A stretch of 64,000 bases of DNA from Allobaculum mucilyticum. Lineage in GTDB: Bacteria > Bacillota_I > Bacilli_A > Erysipelotrichales > Erysipelotrichaceae. Location: positions 62,001-126,000 of the forward strand of contig NZ_CP078089.1 of NCBI RefSeq assembly GCF_022701195.1, given 5' to 3'. Both the position numbers and the translations under genes were made by a program. The notes below the pieces were generated by a model. It was given only the letters and a program-made list of their open reading frames with translations, was not told where the DNA came from and searched no databases. This document shows, in pieces, positions 51,266 through 59,764 of this stretch. Every line of letters begins with the position of its first letter. The stretch's first letter is position 1.

Positions 51266-52915
51266 CAATGTCATTAAGTTAAGATTTCTCAGACCACATC
51301 AGCGTTAAGCAGTGATGTGGTCTTTTTTCTACTCTTCAAGTCAAATCTCGAATGATTCGAGTTTTTTCACTTTTTTCTAAAAATCTATTGACAAATTTCT
51401 GCCGCCGCGCGGCTGCTTCGCAGCCGATGGGGAGAACTTAAAGGAGTTTTCCCTATGACTGCTATCGCCAAAGAATGTTCTTTCTTCAGAAACACCTTCC
51501 TCAATATCATCAGCTCAGAAACGGCGAACCCTGCCAATTTTACTTCTCAGTCCGCCTTCACCCGTAAGCGGCAGATTGACCTGCATGAGCTTGTCCTTCT
51601 TCCGTTTCAGCTGACAGAGGAATCCCTCGCTGCTTCCTTTCCCTGGATCCTGTTTAAGGGCGGATCATCTGTTTCAGCCTCTGCTGTGTCTCAGGCCCGT
51701 TCCAAAATCAACTCTTCACTTTATAAAAACGTCTTCAATCGGTTTAACAAGGCAACTTCCAGCTCTGATGTTAAAACCTTCAAGGGTTATCGCCTCCTCG
51801 CTGTAGATGGAAGCGAGATTCAAGTTCTTCCTGAACAGGACAATGACATCACCTATGGCGCTTCTAAAAAAGGCAAGAAGAGGCACTTTGTTCATTTGAA
51901 TGCCGAATTCGACGCCCTCAACTCCGTCTTTACTGACGCGCTGCTTCAACCCGGCTCTGAGAAGAATGAAGATTCAGCTCTTCTTGAACTCGCTCAGCGT
52001 TCTTCATTTCAGAAAGCCATCTTCATCGCTGATCGGGGATACGAAGCTCTTATGTCTTTCTATCGCCTGCAGAAGGAACATGTCCCTTTTGTCATACGTA
52101 TCAAAGACGAGACATCATCTACAAGCATTCTCAAGTACTATAAGACTCCCGAGTCAGAAGAGTATGACATTCCTTTCAATGTGATTCTGACCAGTAAAAA
52201 CAACAGGCATGTCAAAGACCATTGGGATGTCTATAAGTACATCTCTTCGTACAGGAAGCAGCCTGAATTTGACGGTCAAACGACTGAACTCCCTTTAAAT
52301 ATCAGGGTTGTGAGGTTCAAAGCTGCCTGCGAAGGGAATGAATCATTCATTACCGTCTGCACCAATCTGTCGGAAGCTGAGTTTGGGACCGAGGACATCA
52401 AGCAGATCTACCGTCTGCGCTGGCAGGTTGAAGTCGGCTTCAGGGGACTGAAACGAAACACCGATCTTGAATGGACTCATTCAAGGAAGCTTGATCTGGT
52501 CCAGGCAGAGATCTATGCCAAAATGACTCTCTACAATCTTTGTTCCCGTTTGCGCAACAAGGTAGAAAGATCTCGTCAGCACCAGAAGCGCATCGCTCAG
52601 GCCAAAAAGCACAAGCAGAAGGCAGATTTCGGATTCATCATCAAAACGATTCAACAGTGGCTGTTCAAAAAAGCCAGAATCAGCTTGAGTACACTGGAAG
52701 ATCTTCTTCTGGCCAGGATATCTCCGATCAGAGAAGGAAGAGCTGATACCAGAAAGAAGAAGTGACAGATTTGAAAACCGAAAAGTCATCAGGATGATTT
52801 TTTCAACAGGTAGAAAATCATCCTTTTCGTCATGCCTGAGACGCAAAATATAAGAAATGACAACGCTCATGAACAGGGTATACGATTTTTATCCCTCCTT
52901 AACTTAATGACATTG
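51266..52915 (+). mobile_element. Complete IS4-family insertion sequence
   Basis: A 1650-base element bounded by perfect 18-base inverted repeats: CAATGTCATTAAGTTAAG at 51266-51283 and its reverse complement at 52898-52915. It is flanked by a perfect 10-base direct repeat ACTAGTGTAC (51256-51265 and 52916-52925), the target duplication. Inside the left end is a strong terminator (51291-51323, 11-bp stem, T6) that shields the transposase from outside transcription. A TTGACA at 51388-51393 and a hairpin at 51410-51426 precede the gene. A second terminator (52791-52824) follows it. Intact ends and perfect duplication indicate recent insertion. Confidence 0.95.
51455..52765 (+). CDS. IS4-family transposase
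   Basis: A 436-residue DDE transposase with an intact frame. The catalytic residues lie in LLAVDGSEIQVLP (first Asp, near residue 118), AIFIADRGYEALMSFY (second Asp, near 192) and the YREK-like motif IYRLRWQVEVGFRGLKRNTDLE (Glu, near 318). The N-terminus (ESLAASFPWILFKGGSSVSASAVSQARSK) and the basic C-terminus are typical of the family. AAAGGAG lies 8 bases upstream of the start. A short GC hairpin just before the ribosome site may limit translation from read-through mRNA. Confidence 0.93.
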   Translation: MTAIAKECSFFRNTFLNIISSETANPANFTSQSAFTRKRQIDLHELVLLPFQLTEESLAASFPWILFKGGSSVSASAVSQARSKINSSLYKNVFNRFNKATSSSDVKTFKGYRLLAVDGSEIQVLPEQDNDITYGASKKGKKRHFVHLNAEFDALNSVFTDALLQPGSEKNEDSALLELAQRSSFQKAIFIADRGYEALMSFYRLQKEHVPFVIRIKDETSSTSILKYYKTPESEEYDIPFNVILTSKNNRHVKDHWDVYKYISSYRKQPEFDGQTTELPLNIRVVRFKAACEGNESFITVCTNLSEAEFGTEDIKQIYRLRWQVEVGFRGLKRNTDLEWTHSRKLDLVQAEIYAKMTLYNLCSRLRNKVERSRQHQKRIAQAKKHKQKADFGFIIKTIQQWLFKKARISLSTLEDLLLARISPIREGRADTRKKK

Positions 52916-52951
52916 ACTAGTGTACAAAAGTTAAAACATAAAGAATCCTTG

Positions 52952-53290
52952 TTAAAGATGTAAAACCCTTTCGGCAATTTCTTTAGTTCTTACCTGATTC
53001 CAGTAATTAACTCCAATATATCCACATGTTCTCCCGGCAACATTCATCTTACTCTGATCCCTGTTCCTGCAATTTGGTCATTCCCGTCCAGGCTTTCTGT
53101 TTTCGTCCTTTACAATCTGGATCTCACCAGAATATCCACACTTCTGACAGTAATCAGATTTGGTATTCAGCTCAGCAATAGATGATGTTTTCGTATATAT
53201 GCTGGAGTATCCCAGGAACGGCTGGAATATTACTCTTCATATTCGGAACTTCGACACAGGAGACTGTTCCTCCTCTATTACATAAAAGCC
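52952..53290 (-). pseudogene. nrdD: 3' remnant of anaerobic ribonucleotide reductase (nrdD)
   Basis: On the - strand, GGTVSCVEVPNMKSNIPA and GILQHIYENI lead, after a frame change near 53190, to ELNTKSDYCQKCGYSGEIQ. An in-frame stop comes next, where family members continue to the second knuckle CPNCGNRD. Then come KMNVAGRTCGYIGVNYWNQ and a final stop at 52952-52954. This is the C-terminal end of class III NrdD, including the zinc site and the segment near the glycyl radical. At least one frameshift and one nonsense change show decay, and the rest of the gene is absent. It lay directly upstream of the zinc-ribbon gene before the IS4 insertion. Confidence 0.72.
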
Positions 53291-53962
53291 GGTCAGCTGT
53301 ACGCTCCTGCATCCGCCAGAAACCACATCTCTCTTCCTGTCAGAACCGCCTTCTCCCAGAATCAGATACCTTCCAGTGGTTTGAACAGGATACGGAAAGT
53401 TCTTCCGGCTTTATAAAATATATGAATTCATCCTGTTTTTTCCAGTGTGAATTGTCAGAAATTCTGTCCATACACGTCCCGTATGACCCATTATTCAGTC
53501 GTCTGTATGAACTTTGCAGGCCCTTCTGAAAGGCACAGAAAAGCCGGTATAAATCTGAAACAGACGCAGATCACAGGATCCTTTTCTGCTCTTTTGGATT
53601 CTGTCATTGCCAGAGAGCAGAAAAGGCATCGAATACTTCGAAGTTCGATTGAATCTGTCGATTTTTCCGGGGCATCTCAGCCCCTGAAAGTATCCATAGA
53701 AGCATGTTCTTGACTTGCTCTTCCAGAGTGATGAAAATTCTGTCCGTCAGAAAAAAGGACGTCTTAGAAAAGAGATTCGCAGACGAATTTCAGACATTCT
53801 TCGAGTATCTTTTCACGTCTGCTGTTTTTTCTGAATTATGGAAAAAATGACGCAGAATCTCTGAAGGCAGACTGCCCTGATAAATTTATACTGTCATTCT
53901 CTGCAACATTTCTGTTGTTTTTTTCGTATCCTAATGATGACTTCTCAGAAAGGGGAAAATGA
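53291..53962 (+). other. Gene-poor region upstream of the MacB-like ABC gene
   Basis: About 670 bases. Open frames on the + strand (for example 53447-53713) lack ribosome sites and family resemblance. The part nearest the nrdD remnant may be further decayed nrdD. A TATACT at 53887-53892 is a possible -10 for the ABC gene, but its -35 is poor. Confidence 0.45.
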
Positions 53963-56548
53963 ATGCTTCAGTGCAAACACATCGTTAAAGAGTATTATTC
54001 CGGCGATGAGATCATCAAAGCGGTCAACGATCTGTCTGTGACATTCAGGGACAATGAATTTGTATCCATCCTCGGCCCGTCGGGCTGCGGCAAGACTACA
54101 TTCCTGAATATCATCGGCGGTCTGGACCAGTACACCTCTGGCGATCTGATTATCAATGGAAAGAGTACCAAAGAATATACCGACAAGGACTGGGACACGT
54201 ACCGCAACCACCGCATCGGTTTTATCTTCCAGAGCTACAACCTGATCATGCATCAGACGGTATTAAAGAACGTAGAGATGTCTCTGACACTCTCCGGCGT
54301 TCCCAAGTCTGAACGCAGACAGAGAGCGATTGAAGCTTTAAAAAAAGTCGGCCTTGAAGACCAGATCAACAAAAAGCCGACCCAGATGTCCGGCGGTCAG
54401 ATGCAGCGCGTGGCGATCGCCCGTGCGCTGGTCAACGATCCGGAAATTGTCCTTGCGGATGAACCCACCGGCGCGCTTGATTCCGAAACGTCCGTACAGA
54501 TCATGGACATCCTCAAGGAGGTTGCTAAAGACCGACTGGTGATCATGGTCACGCATAACCCGGAACTTGCAGAACGCTACTCCACCCGTATTGTCCGTTT
54601 AAAAGATGGAAAAATGATTTCCGATTCGATGCCGGTTGAAGATGCAGATGAAGAAGAAAAGCCAAGACAGATGAAGAAGCCAAGCATGAGCTTCTGGACT
54701 GCTCTGTCGCTTTCCTTCAACAACCTCATGACCAAGAAAGGCCGTACGCTGCTGACTTCCTTTGCGGGATCGATTGGCATCATCGGTATCGGACTGATCA
54801 TGTCGCTCTCCAACGGCGTTCAGGATTACATCAACCGCGTAGAAAACGATACGATGGCCGACTATCCGATTGAACTCAAAGACAACACGATGGACATGTC
54901 GGTTCTCATGACGGCCATGATGGACATGCGCGATGAAGAAGAGGTTCAGGACAGTGAAAACACCGAGATCTCTACTTCACAAATGGTTGAATCCATCCTG
55001 GATTCCATCTCTTCATCCAAGACCAACAACCTTGCTGAATTCAAGAAGTATCTTGAATCAGATGCCGGACAGGTCTTCGTCGACAAGGCAAAAGCAATTG
55101 AATACAGCTACGCCATGGACATGACGGTTTATAACGAAAGCTCCGATTATGGTCTTGTCAGAATCTCGCCAAACGGTCTGATCGACAAGCTCGGTCTTTC
55201 TTCAATCGGCAGCATGCAGCAGGTCATGGGAATGAGCTCGCCTATGAATCAGGAAGTCTGGATTCAGATGCCTGATTCGCAGACTCTGCGTGAAGAAAAC
55301 TACCAGCTGATCGACGGTACCTGGCCGCAGAATGAAAGCGAACTGCTGCTTGCAGTGGATTCCAGAAATCAGATTACAGACTATGCACTGTATTCCATGG
55401 GTCTTCTCGATCAGGATGAACTGGCCAAAAACTACCAGAACGTTCTGGATGGCAAGACAGACAAAATTGAAGTGAGCGAATCCAAATCGTATTCCAACGA
55501 TGACTTCATCGGCATGGAATTTGAAGTAGTTCCAAATTCCGCACTGTATGAAAAAGCCAACGGTCTGTGGATCGACCAGTCTGACAATGACGAGTTCATC
55601 GAAAAGACGCTCACAGACAACGGCAAGAAAGTCAAAATCGTCGGTATCGTCAAACCGCAGGAAAAAACAGTTTCCTCCAGCGCTCTTGGCGCCATCCTCT
55701 ATGACTCTTCCCTGCGCGACTGGGCAGGCGAGGCAGCTGACAAATCCGAAATCGTCAAAGAACAGAAAGCCGACCCGGACATCAACGTCTTTACCGGCCG
55801 CGAGTTCTCCAATGTCGAAAAGTTCTCCATGGATCAGCTGACGCCAGAACAGATGATGCAGATGCAGACTATGCCTCAGGAAGAGCTGCTGGCTTACATC
55901 ACGACCTACAACAACAACCTCAACGCAACCTATGACTCCAACCTTTCCTCGCTTGGCGTCATCGATCTCAACGAGCCATCCGAAATCAAGCTGTATGCTT
56001 CAAGCTTCGATGACAAGGAAGAGCTCGGCAAGATGATCACCGACTACAACAACATGCAGACGGATGAAAACAAGCCGGAAAACATCCTGACTTACAATGA
56101 TACAATCGGCACCATGCTTTCAGGCGTACAGACCGTCATCAACCTGATCTCCTATGTACTGATGGGCTTTGTATCCGTATCTCTGATCGTTTCTTCGATC
56201 ATGATCGGCATCATCACCTACATTTCCGTACTTGAGCGAATCAAGGAAATTGGCGTCCTCCGTGCCCTTGGTGCTTCGAAACGCGATATCCGCCGCGTCT
56301 TTAATGCAGAAACATTCATTACCGGTCTGACATCCGGTCTGATCGGTATCGGCCTGACTGTTCTGCTCGACTGGCCGATCTCCCTGATCGTAGAGAACCT
56401 GACTGGCGTCGGCGGCATTGCTTCTCTGCCAGTTGGCGGTGCTGTGATTCTGGTTCTGATCAACCTGGCTCTGACCATGATTGCAGGTCTTATCCCGGCA
56501 TCGATGGCATCAAAGAAGAATCCAGTCGAAGCACTCCGCACCGAATAG
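53963..56548 (+). CDS. MacB/FtsX-type ABC transporter, fused ATPase and permease
   Basis: An 861-residue protein. Residues 1-~228 are a LolD/MacB-type ATPase: Walker A GPSGCGKTT near 38, signature MSGGQMQRVAIARAL near 142, Walker B IVLADEPTGALDSE and the H-loop MVTHNP. A charged linker leads to the first membrane helix (SFAGSIGIIGIGLIMSLSNG near 272). A ~420-residue extracytoplasmic region follows, then three helices (VLMGFVSVSLIVSSIMIGIITYI, ITGLTSGLIGIGLTVLL, AVILVLINLALTMIAGLIPA) and the ending KNPVEALRTE. This mechanotransmission class exports peptides or drives cell-wall enzymes. No cognate two-component system or membrane-fusion partner is adjacent. AAGGGG precedes the start. Confidence 0.88.
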   Translation: MLQCKHIVKEYYSGDEIIKAVNDLSVTFRDNEFVSILGPSGCGKTTFLNIIGGLDQYTSGDLIINGKSTKEYTDKDWDTYRNHRIGFIFQSYNLIMHQTVLKNVEMSLTLSGVPKSERRQRAIEALKKVGLEDQINKKPTQMSGGQMQRVAIARALVNDPEIVLADEPTGALDSETSVQIMDILKEVAKDRLVIMVTHNPELAERYSTRIVRLKDGKMISDSMPVEDADEEEKPRQMKKPSMSFWTALSLSFNNLMTKKGRTLLTSFAGSIGIIGIGLIMSLSNGVQDYINRVENDTMADYPIELKDNTMDMSVLMTAMMDMRDEEEVQDSENTEISTSQMVESILDSISSSKTNNLAEFKKYLESDAGQVFVDKAKAIEYSYAMDMTVYNESSDYGLVRISPNGLIDKLGLSSIGSMQQVMGMSSPMNQEVWIQMPDSQTLREENYQLIDGTWPQNESELLLAVDSRNQITDYALYSMGLLDQDELAKNYQNVLDGKTDKIEVSESKSYSNDDFIGMEFEVVPNSALYEKANGLWIDQSDNDEFIEKTLTDNGKKVKIVGIVKPQEKTVSSSALGAILYDSSLRDWAGEAADKSEIVKEQKADPDINVFTGREFSNVEKFSMDQLTPEQMMQMQTMPQEELLAYITTYNNNLNATYDSNLSSLGVIDLNEPSEIKLYASSFDDKEELGKMITDYNNMQTDENKPENILTYNDTIGTMLSGVQTVINLISYVLMGFVSVSLIVSSIMIGIITYISVLERIKEIGVLRALGASKRDIRRVFNAETFITGLTSGLIGIGLTVLLDWPISLIVENLTGVGGIASLPVGGAVILVLINLALTMIAGLIPASMASKKNPVEALRTE

Positions 56549-56610
56549 AATTCGTTTTTCCATTATGATTTTCCATGCATTCAGACAGACTGAACCTGAG
56601 AATGCATACA

Positions 56611-56664
56611 GGGGTTGTCCCAACGATTCGGCTAAACCGGATCTGTCAGGGCAGCCCCTTTTTC
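56611..56664 (+). terminator. Terminator after the MacB-like gene
   Basis: GGGGTTGTCC pairs with GGGCAGCCCC (10 pairs, two G-U) around a second small stem (TTCGG/CCGGA), then TTTTTCTG. Confidence 0.8.
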
Positions 56665-56889
56665 TGTCAGGTTTGATGATCTGCAACCTCCAGAGGCTAA
56701 CGGAAAACAGCCGGAGACCGGAATAACCTGTTCATGCTGTTATTTGCTGTTTTGATGTCTTTTTCTGACATAAGTACAGAAGATGATTCGACAGCTGGTT
56801 CGTATGCTGATATCATCTGAATAATTACTGGGGTCGTCAGCGATCGATGACGGGTCCACCGGATGAGGGGAGCTATTCCCCTTTTTTTA
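56665..56889 (+). ncRNA. Candidate small RNA ending in a terminator
   Basis: After the previous terminator, about 200 bases without a gene end in a second + strand terminator (AGGGGA / TCCCCT with T7, about 56866-56889). Just upstream is a hairpin CGTCA / TGACG (about 56836-56853). A terminator that serves no gene suggests a short transcript; no promoter consensus could be fixed and no known RNA family was recognised. Confidence 0.3.
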
Positions 56890-56928
56890 TTTGGGCAGGC
56901 GCTCAGGGCTTCTTTGCGCATGAAAAAA

Positions 56929-56947
56929 GGAAGCCCATCGGGCTTCC
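56929..56947 (-). terminator. Terminator of the small HTH gene
   Basis: GGAAGCCC / GGGCTTCC with a 3-base loop; on the - strand it is followed by TTTTTTCATG. Confidence 0.85.
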
Positions 56948-56979
56948 GATTTGTACTCATTTGCGGACGCAGTTTGCGG

Positions 56980-57234
56980 TTAGTCGTCTGTATCTTTTGG
57001 CTTTACATCATCCGCTTCGAACAGAACGAGGGGTTCACGTGTGCGCGGATCGATGAAAGCAAGGCGGGTGCCGGTAAGTTCAGCCAGACGAATGAGGTCA
57101 TCGCCGGAGAACGCGTCCCGAGAATACTTCGTGTTGAGCGCCTGCGGGCGGGAAAGTCCAAGAGCGTATGTATAATCTACGCTTTTAACGCCTTTCAGAG
57201 CGAGCAGACTTTTGATTTTGTTGGTTTTACTCAT
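56980..57234 (-). CDS. Small helix-turn-helix DNA-binding protein
   Basis: An 84-residue protein that is mostly one XRE-like HTH domain: KIKSLLALKGVKSVDYTYALGLS forms helices 1-2, RPQALNTKYSRDAFSGDDLIRLAELTG the recognition helix and following helices. The segment LAFIDPRTREPLVLF ends it as a short beta hairpin. It probably regulates a small set of genes; no partner is adjacent. The start at 57234 has GGAGGGACT upstream, while an ATG 54 bases earlier has none. AT-rich DNA and an insertion sequence lie upstream. Confidence 0.7.
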   Translation of the reverse strand: MSKTNKIKSLLALKGVKSVDYTYALGLSRPQALNTKYSRDAFSGDDLIRLAELTGTRLAFIDPRTREPLVLFEADDVKPKDTDD

Positions 57235-57288
57235 GACTGAGTCCCTCCTTGAGTTTCTGTAAACACAATGAAACAGGCATTCATTCAT

Positions 57289-57668
57289 TATTTCATCGCT
57301 CAGAACTCAATTGAATCAGTGACGGCTAAATTATATAGCATATTCGTTTAAAGATAAAATGAATGTCCTGCCGATATGTAAATTATGGATCATTTGCATT
57401 TATTCGTCAGTTGAAATTCAAAAAATATCGTTTTTTAGCTGATTTTATAAGAAATTCGCTTTTTCAGTCCATAAATGTAAGCGTGGCTTTCACTTCTATG
57501 AATTAATCATTCACTTTGTACCTTCTTATAGCGAAAGAGTTTTAATTTTTACTCTTTATTCACATAAAGTTCATAGAATGGTAAGAAACAAATTGTTTTA
57601 AAACGGAAAAATGACGATTTAAAAAATTTATTCAAGTCCGGTGACCGGTATTTACGAAACTGTTGACA
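57289..57668 (+). other. AT-rich intergenic region between the HTH gene and IS1634-type element
   Basis: About 380 bases, clearly richer in A+T than the flanking genes, with no reading frame of note. It holds the HTH gene promoter and was the landing zone of the insertion sequence. AT-rich islands like this often mark foreign or regulatory DNA. Confidence 0.5.
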
Positions 57669-57697
57669 ATTAAATAGAACTTTCCCAATCAGCTAAA

Positions 57698-59221
57698 CTA
57701 TACGGTCGGATTTTTGCGTGGACGACCATGTTTCCTTTTGGGCTGGTCTACTGGATCTGGTCGTGGAATCAGATCCAGTTTTTGAAGAATTTCTATCTGA
57801 CCAGGATTCATCTTGATCAGTTCCCACTCATTATCATTTTTTATTCTTTTGCCTCTTTGCAGGATATGCATGATTTTCTTATAGCTCATGTCCTCAAGGA
57901 GGCCTTTTTCGTCGAACAGGTTCAAAAGTCTGAACGTGATGACGGTCGACAGAAAATCAATGAATTCGCTGCCGATCACTGAGTAGTCATCATGGACTCT
58001 GGTTACATCAAAGCCGAGGGCGTTCTTGTAGTACCGCATAACGATCTCGATTTGCCAGCGATAACTATAGGTCTTCCAGGCATCTTCCGGAGACAGATCG
58101 ACATCTGATTCAAAGACCACTGTTCCAAATGTACGCTTTTTCTTTTCGTATTCTTCGAAATCGTACTTATCTTTACGATGCTTATCCAGCCAGTCCGTCT
58201 CCTCCTGAGCCGCTCTTCTCGGATCACGGAAACTGTAGAGCCATTTTTCCTTATTAGACAGCTTCTCTTTCTTAAACTGAATCGGTTCCATCTGCCCAAG
58301 AAAGCCGCAGCAGCCTTCGATCACGCCCTCGAAGTTATACATCTCATGATCGAAGGCAAGCTTGGCATTCCGATGAAGCGGGTTGAAGTAATGAAGCTGC
58401 GGGCAGTCTTTAAGGACTTCTTCGATCGATTTGACGGGAAACCCTTTATCACCAACCATAATTCCGCTTTGAATACCGTTCTGTTTCACAAAACTGTCAT
58501 AGGATGTCAGATCGAGCATATTGCCGGGAAAGCACTGCGAACAGATGGGCTCCATTTTTTCCAGATCAAATGCATAAAGTACGGAAATATCCCGTCTTCC
58601 TTTCAGTCTGGCCTTTCTGGAAAACTCCGAGAGCGTGTTTTGTCTGGAGTCGTTCGACTTCAGTGTTCCATCGATCAGAAGATGATCATCAATCCCAACT
58701 TTGGCTGCCCGGTTTTTCATGAACTTCAGAATTCGGTTGCATGTTTTACCAAGATCTTTTTGAAATGTACTGATCGTATTCTTGCTCATCGCGGTTTCTG
58801 GCATCAGCTCCGTCAGAAACGACTCATCGTAACTCTCTTTGAGTTCGCAGTCTTTGATATGCGGATAGCAGACGCGAAGAATGGCCATGCACAGAATCTT
58901 ATCGGCGTCCTGACGGTTATAGACCTGAAGCAGTTCTTCCATCAATTCAGCGGACTGCCTGTAACAGAGCTCAACATTGGCCCAGTCCTTAAGAACTGTC
59001 TTAGATGTATGAACCGCTGGAGAAGTCGGTTCTTCAAGAGGTACGAATTTGCCATTAATGATGTGGCCGATAGTAGGACCATCGACTGGATAACAATGGC
59101 CATTCTTGCGAACACAGCCGACTCGCTGTTTGACAGCGTATCGATCTTTGTTTTTTCCATAAGCGTAAACAATCGTATTTTTGGGACGGGCGACGGCCCG
59201 GATATCAGCTGGGACGGACAT
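57698..59221 (-). CDS. IS1634-type DDE transposase
   Basis: A 507-residue transposase with an intact frame. The catalytic positions are LLIDGTLKSNDSR (first Asp, near residue 188), GIMVGDKGFPVKSIEEV (second Asp, near 268) and WKTYSYRWQIEIVMRYYKNALG (Glu, near 396, in the YxxRWxIE motif). The N-terminus (NTIVYAYGKNKDRYAVKQR) and the basic tail KRKHGRPRKNPTV, an AT-hook-like RGRP/HGRPRK element, are typical. The gene fills most of the element, and its stop lies inside the left inverted repeat region. Confidence 0.92.
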   Translation of the reverse strand: MSVPADIRAVARPKNTIVYAYGKNKDRYAVKQRVGCVRKNGHCYPVDGPTIGHIINGKFVPLEEPTSPAVHTSKTVLKDWANVELCYRQSAELMEELLQVYNRQDADKILCMAILRVCYPHIKDCELKESYDESFLTELMPETAMSKNTISTFQKDLGKTCNRILKFMKNRAAKVGIDDHLLIDGTLKSNDSRQNTLSEFSRKARLKGRRDISVLYAFDLEKMEPICSQCFPGNMLDLTSYDSFVKQNGIQSGIMVGDKGFPVKSIEEVLKDCPQLHYFNPLHRNAKLAFDHEMYNFEGVIEGCCGFLGQMEPIQFKKEKLSNKEKWLYSFRDPRRAAQEETDWLDKHRKDKYDFEEYEKKKRTFGTVVFESDVDLSPEDAWKTYSYRWQIEIVMRYYKNALGFDVTRVHDDYSVIGSEFIDFLSTVITFRLLNLFDEKGLLEDMSYKKIMHILQRGKRIKNDNEWELIKMNPGQIEILQKLDLIPRPDPVDQPKRKHGRPRKNPTV

Positions 59222-59396
59222 TTTCGGCTCCTTTTTTATATAGTGTATTTATATCATTATTATACCATTAATTGATCTATACAGGGAGGATTTTTATATT
59301 CAAAATGAAATTTCTCAAAATCGAATTGATTTATAATTTTGCTTAATAAAGCTCGTTAATCGTAGTTATGGTCATTGAGCCAGGGGAAAATTAAAA

Positions 59397-59421
59397 AGAG
59401 AGCCTCGGGAAAAGGCTCTCT
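59397..59421 (-). terminator. Inward terminator inside the IS1634-type element
   Basis: AGAGAGCCT / AGGCTCTCT with a 7-base loop; on the - strand it is followed by TTTTTAATTTT. It stands between the right end and the transposase gene. Confidence 0.85.
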
Positions 59422-59764
59422 GATGGGATGAAATTTCAAAAACGAGCGATTTGTATAGTTAAGCTCATTGGGAAAGTTCTAATTAAATTTCACTATATAT
59501 ATTTTCCATCTTCCTGCACCGGTATCTTACCACCTTACAGGGCGAGATCATCTCAGCAGACCGGATGAATCCATTTCTGTATTATTCTTCCATCCAAATC
59601 CGGAGAAAACGGGTTGAAACCCAGTTTATTATTCCTTCCCGTTCGACCCTGTTCTGTTAATCCAATCCGATTGCATTCCATTTCAGAACGGTATCTTTCC
59701 ATCCGGTCATGGCAAAGAGTTCGATTGGCGATTCGACCTAAAATGAGAGTCAGGGGGAATCAAT

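Larger units (their letters stand above)
57675..59481 (-). mobile_element. Complete IS1634/IS4-superfamily insertion sequence
   Basis: A 1807-base element. Its 29-base inverted repeats (57675-57703, beginning TAGAACTTTCCCAAT, and 59453-59481) differ at only two positions. A 6-base target duplication ATTAAA flanks it exactly (57669-57674 and 59482-59487). A terminator near the right end (59397-59421) points into the element, shielding the transposase from outside transcription. The intact duplication indicates a recent, unrearranged insertion. Confidence 0.95.

Noticed and set aside
53447-53713. An 88-codon + strand frame in the nrdD remnant region
   Set aside because: No ribosome site and no family resemblance; the surroundings are decaying DNA.
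56697-56960. An 87-codon - strand frame between the MacB-like gene and the HTH gene
   Set aside because: It runs through two terminators, has no ribosome site and matches nothing known.
58178-59275. A 365-codon + strand frame across the IS1634-type transposase
   Set aside because: Shadow of the transposase gene within the element; composition is that of reversed coding sequence.
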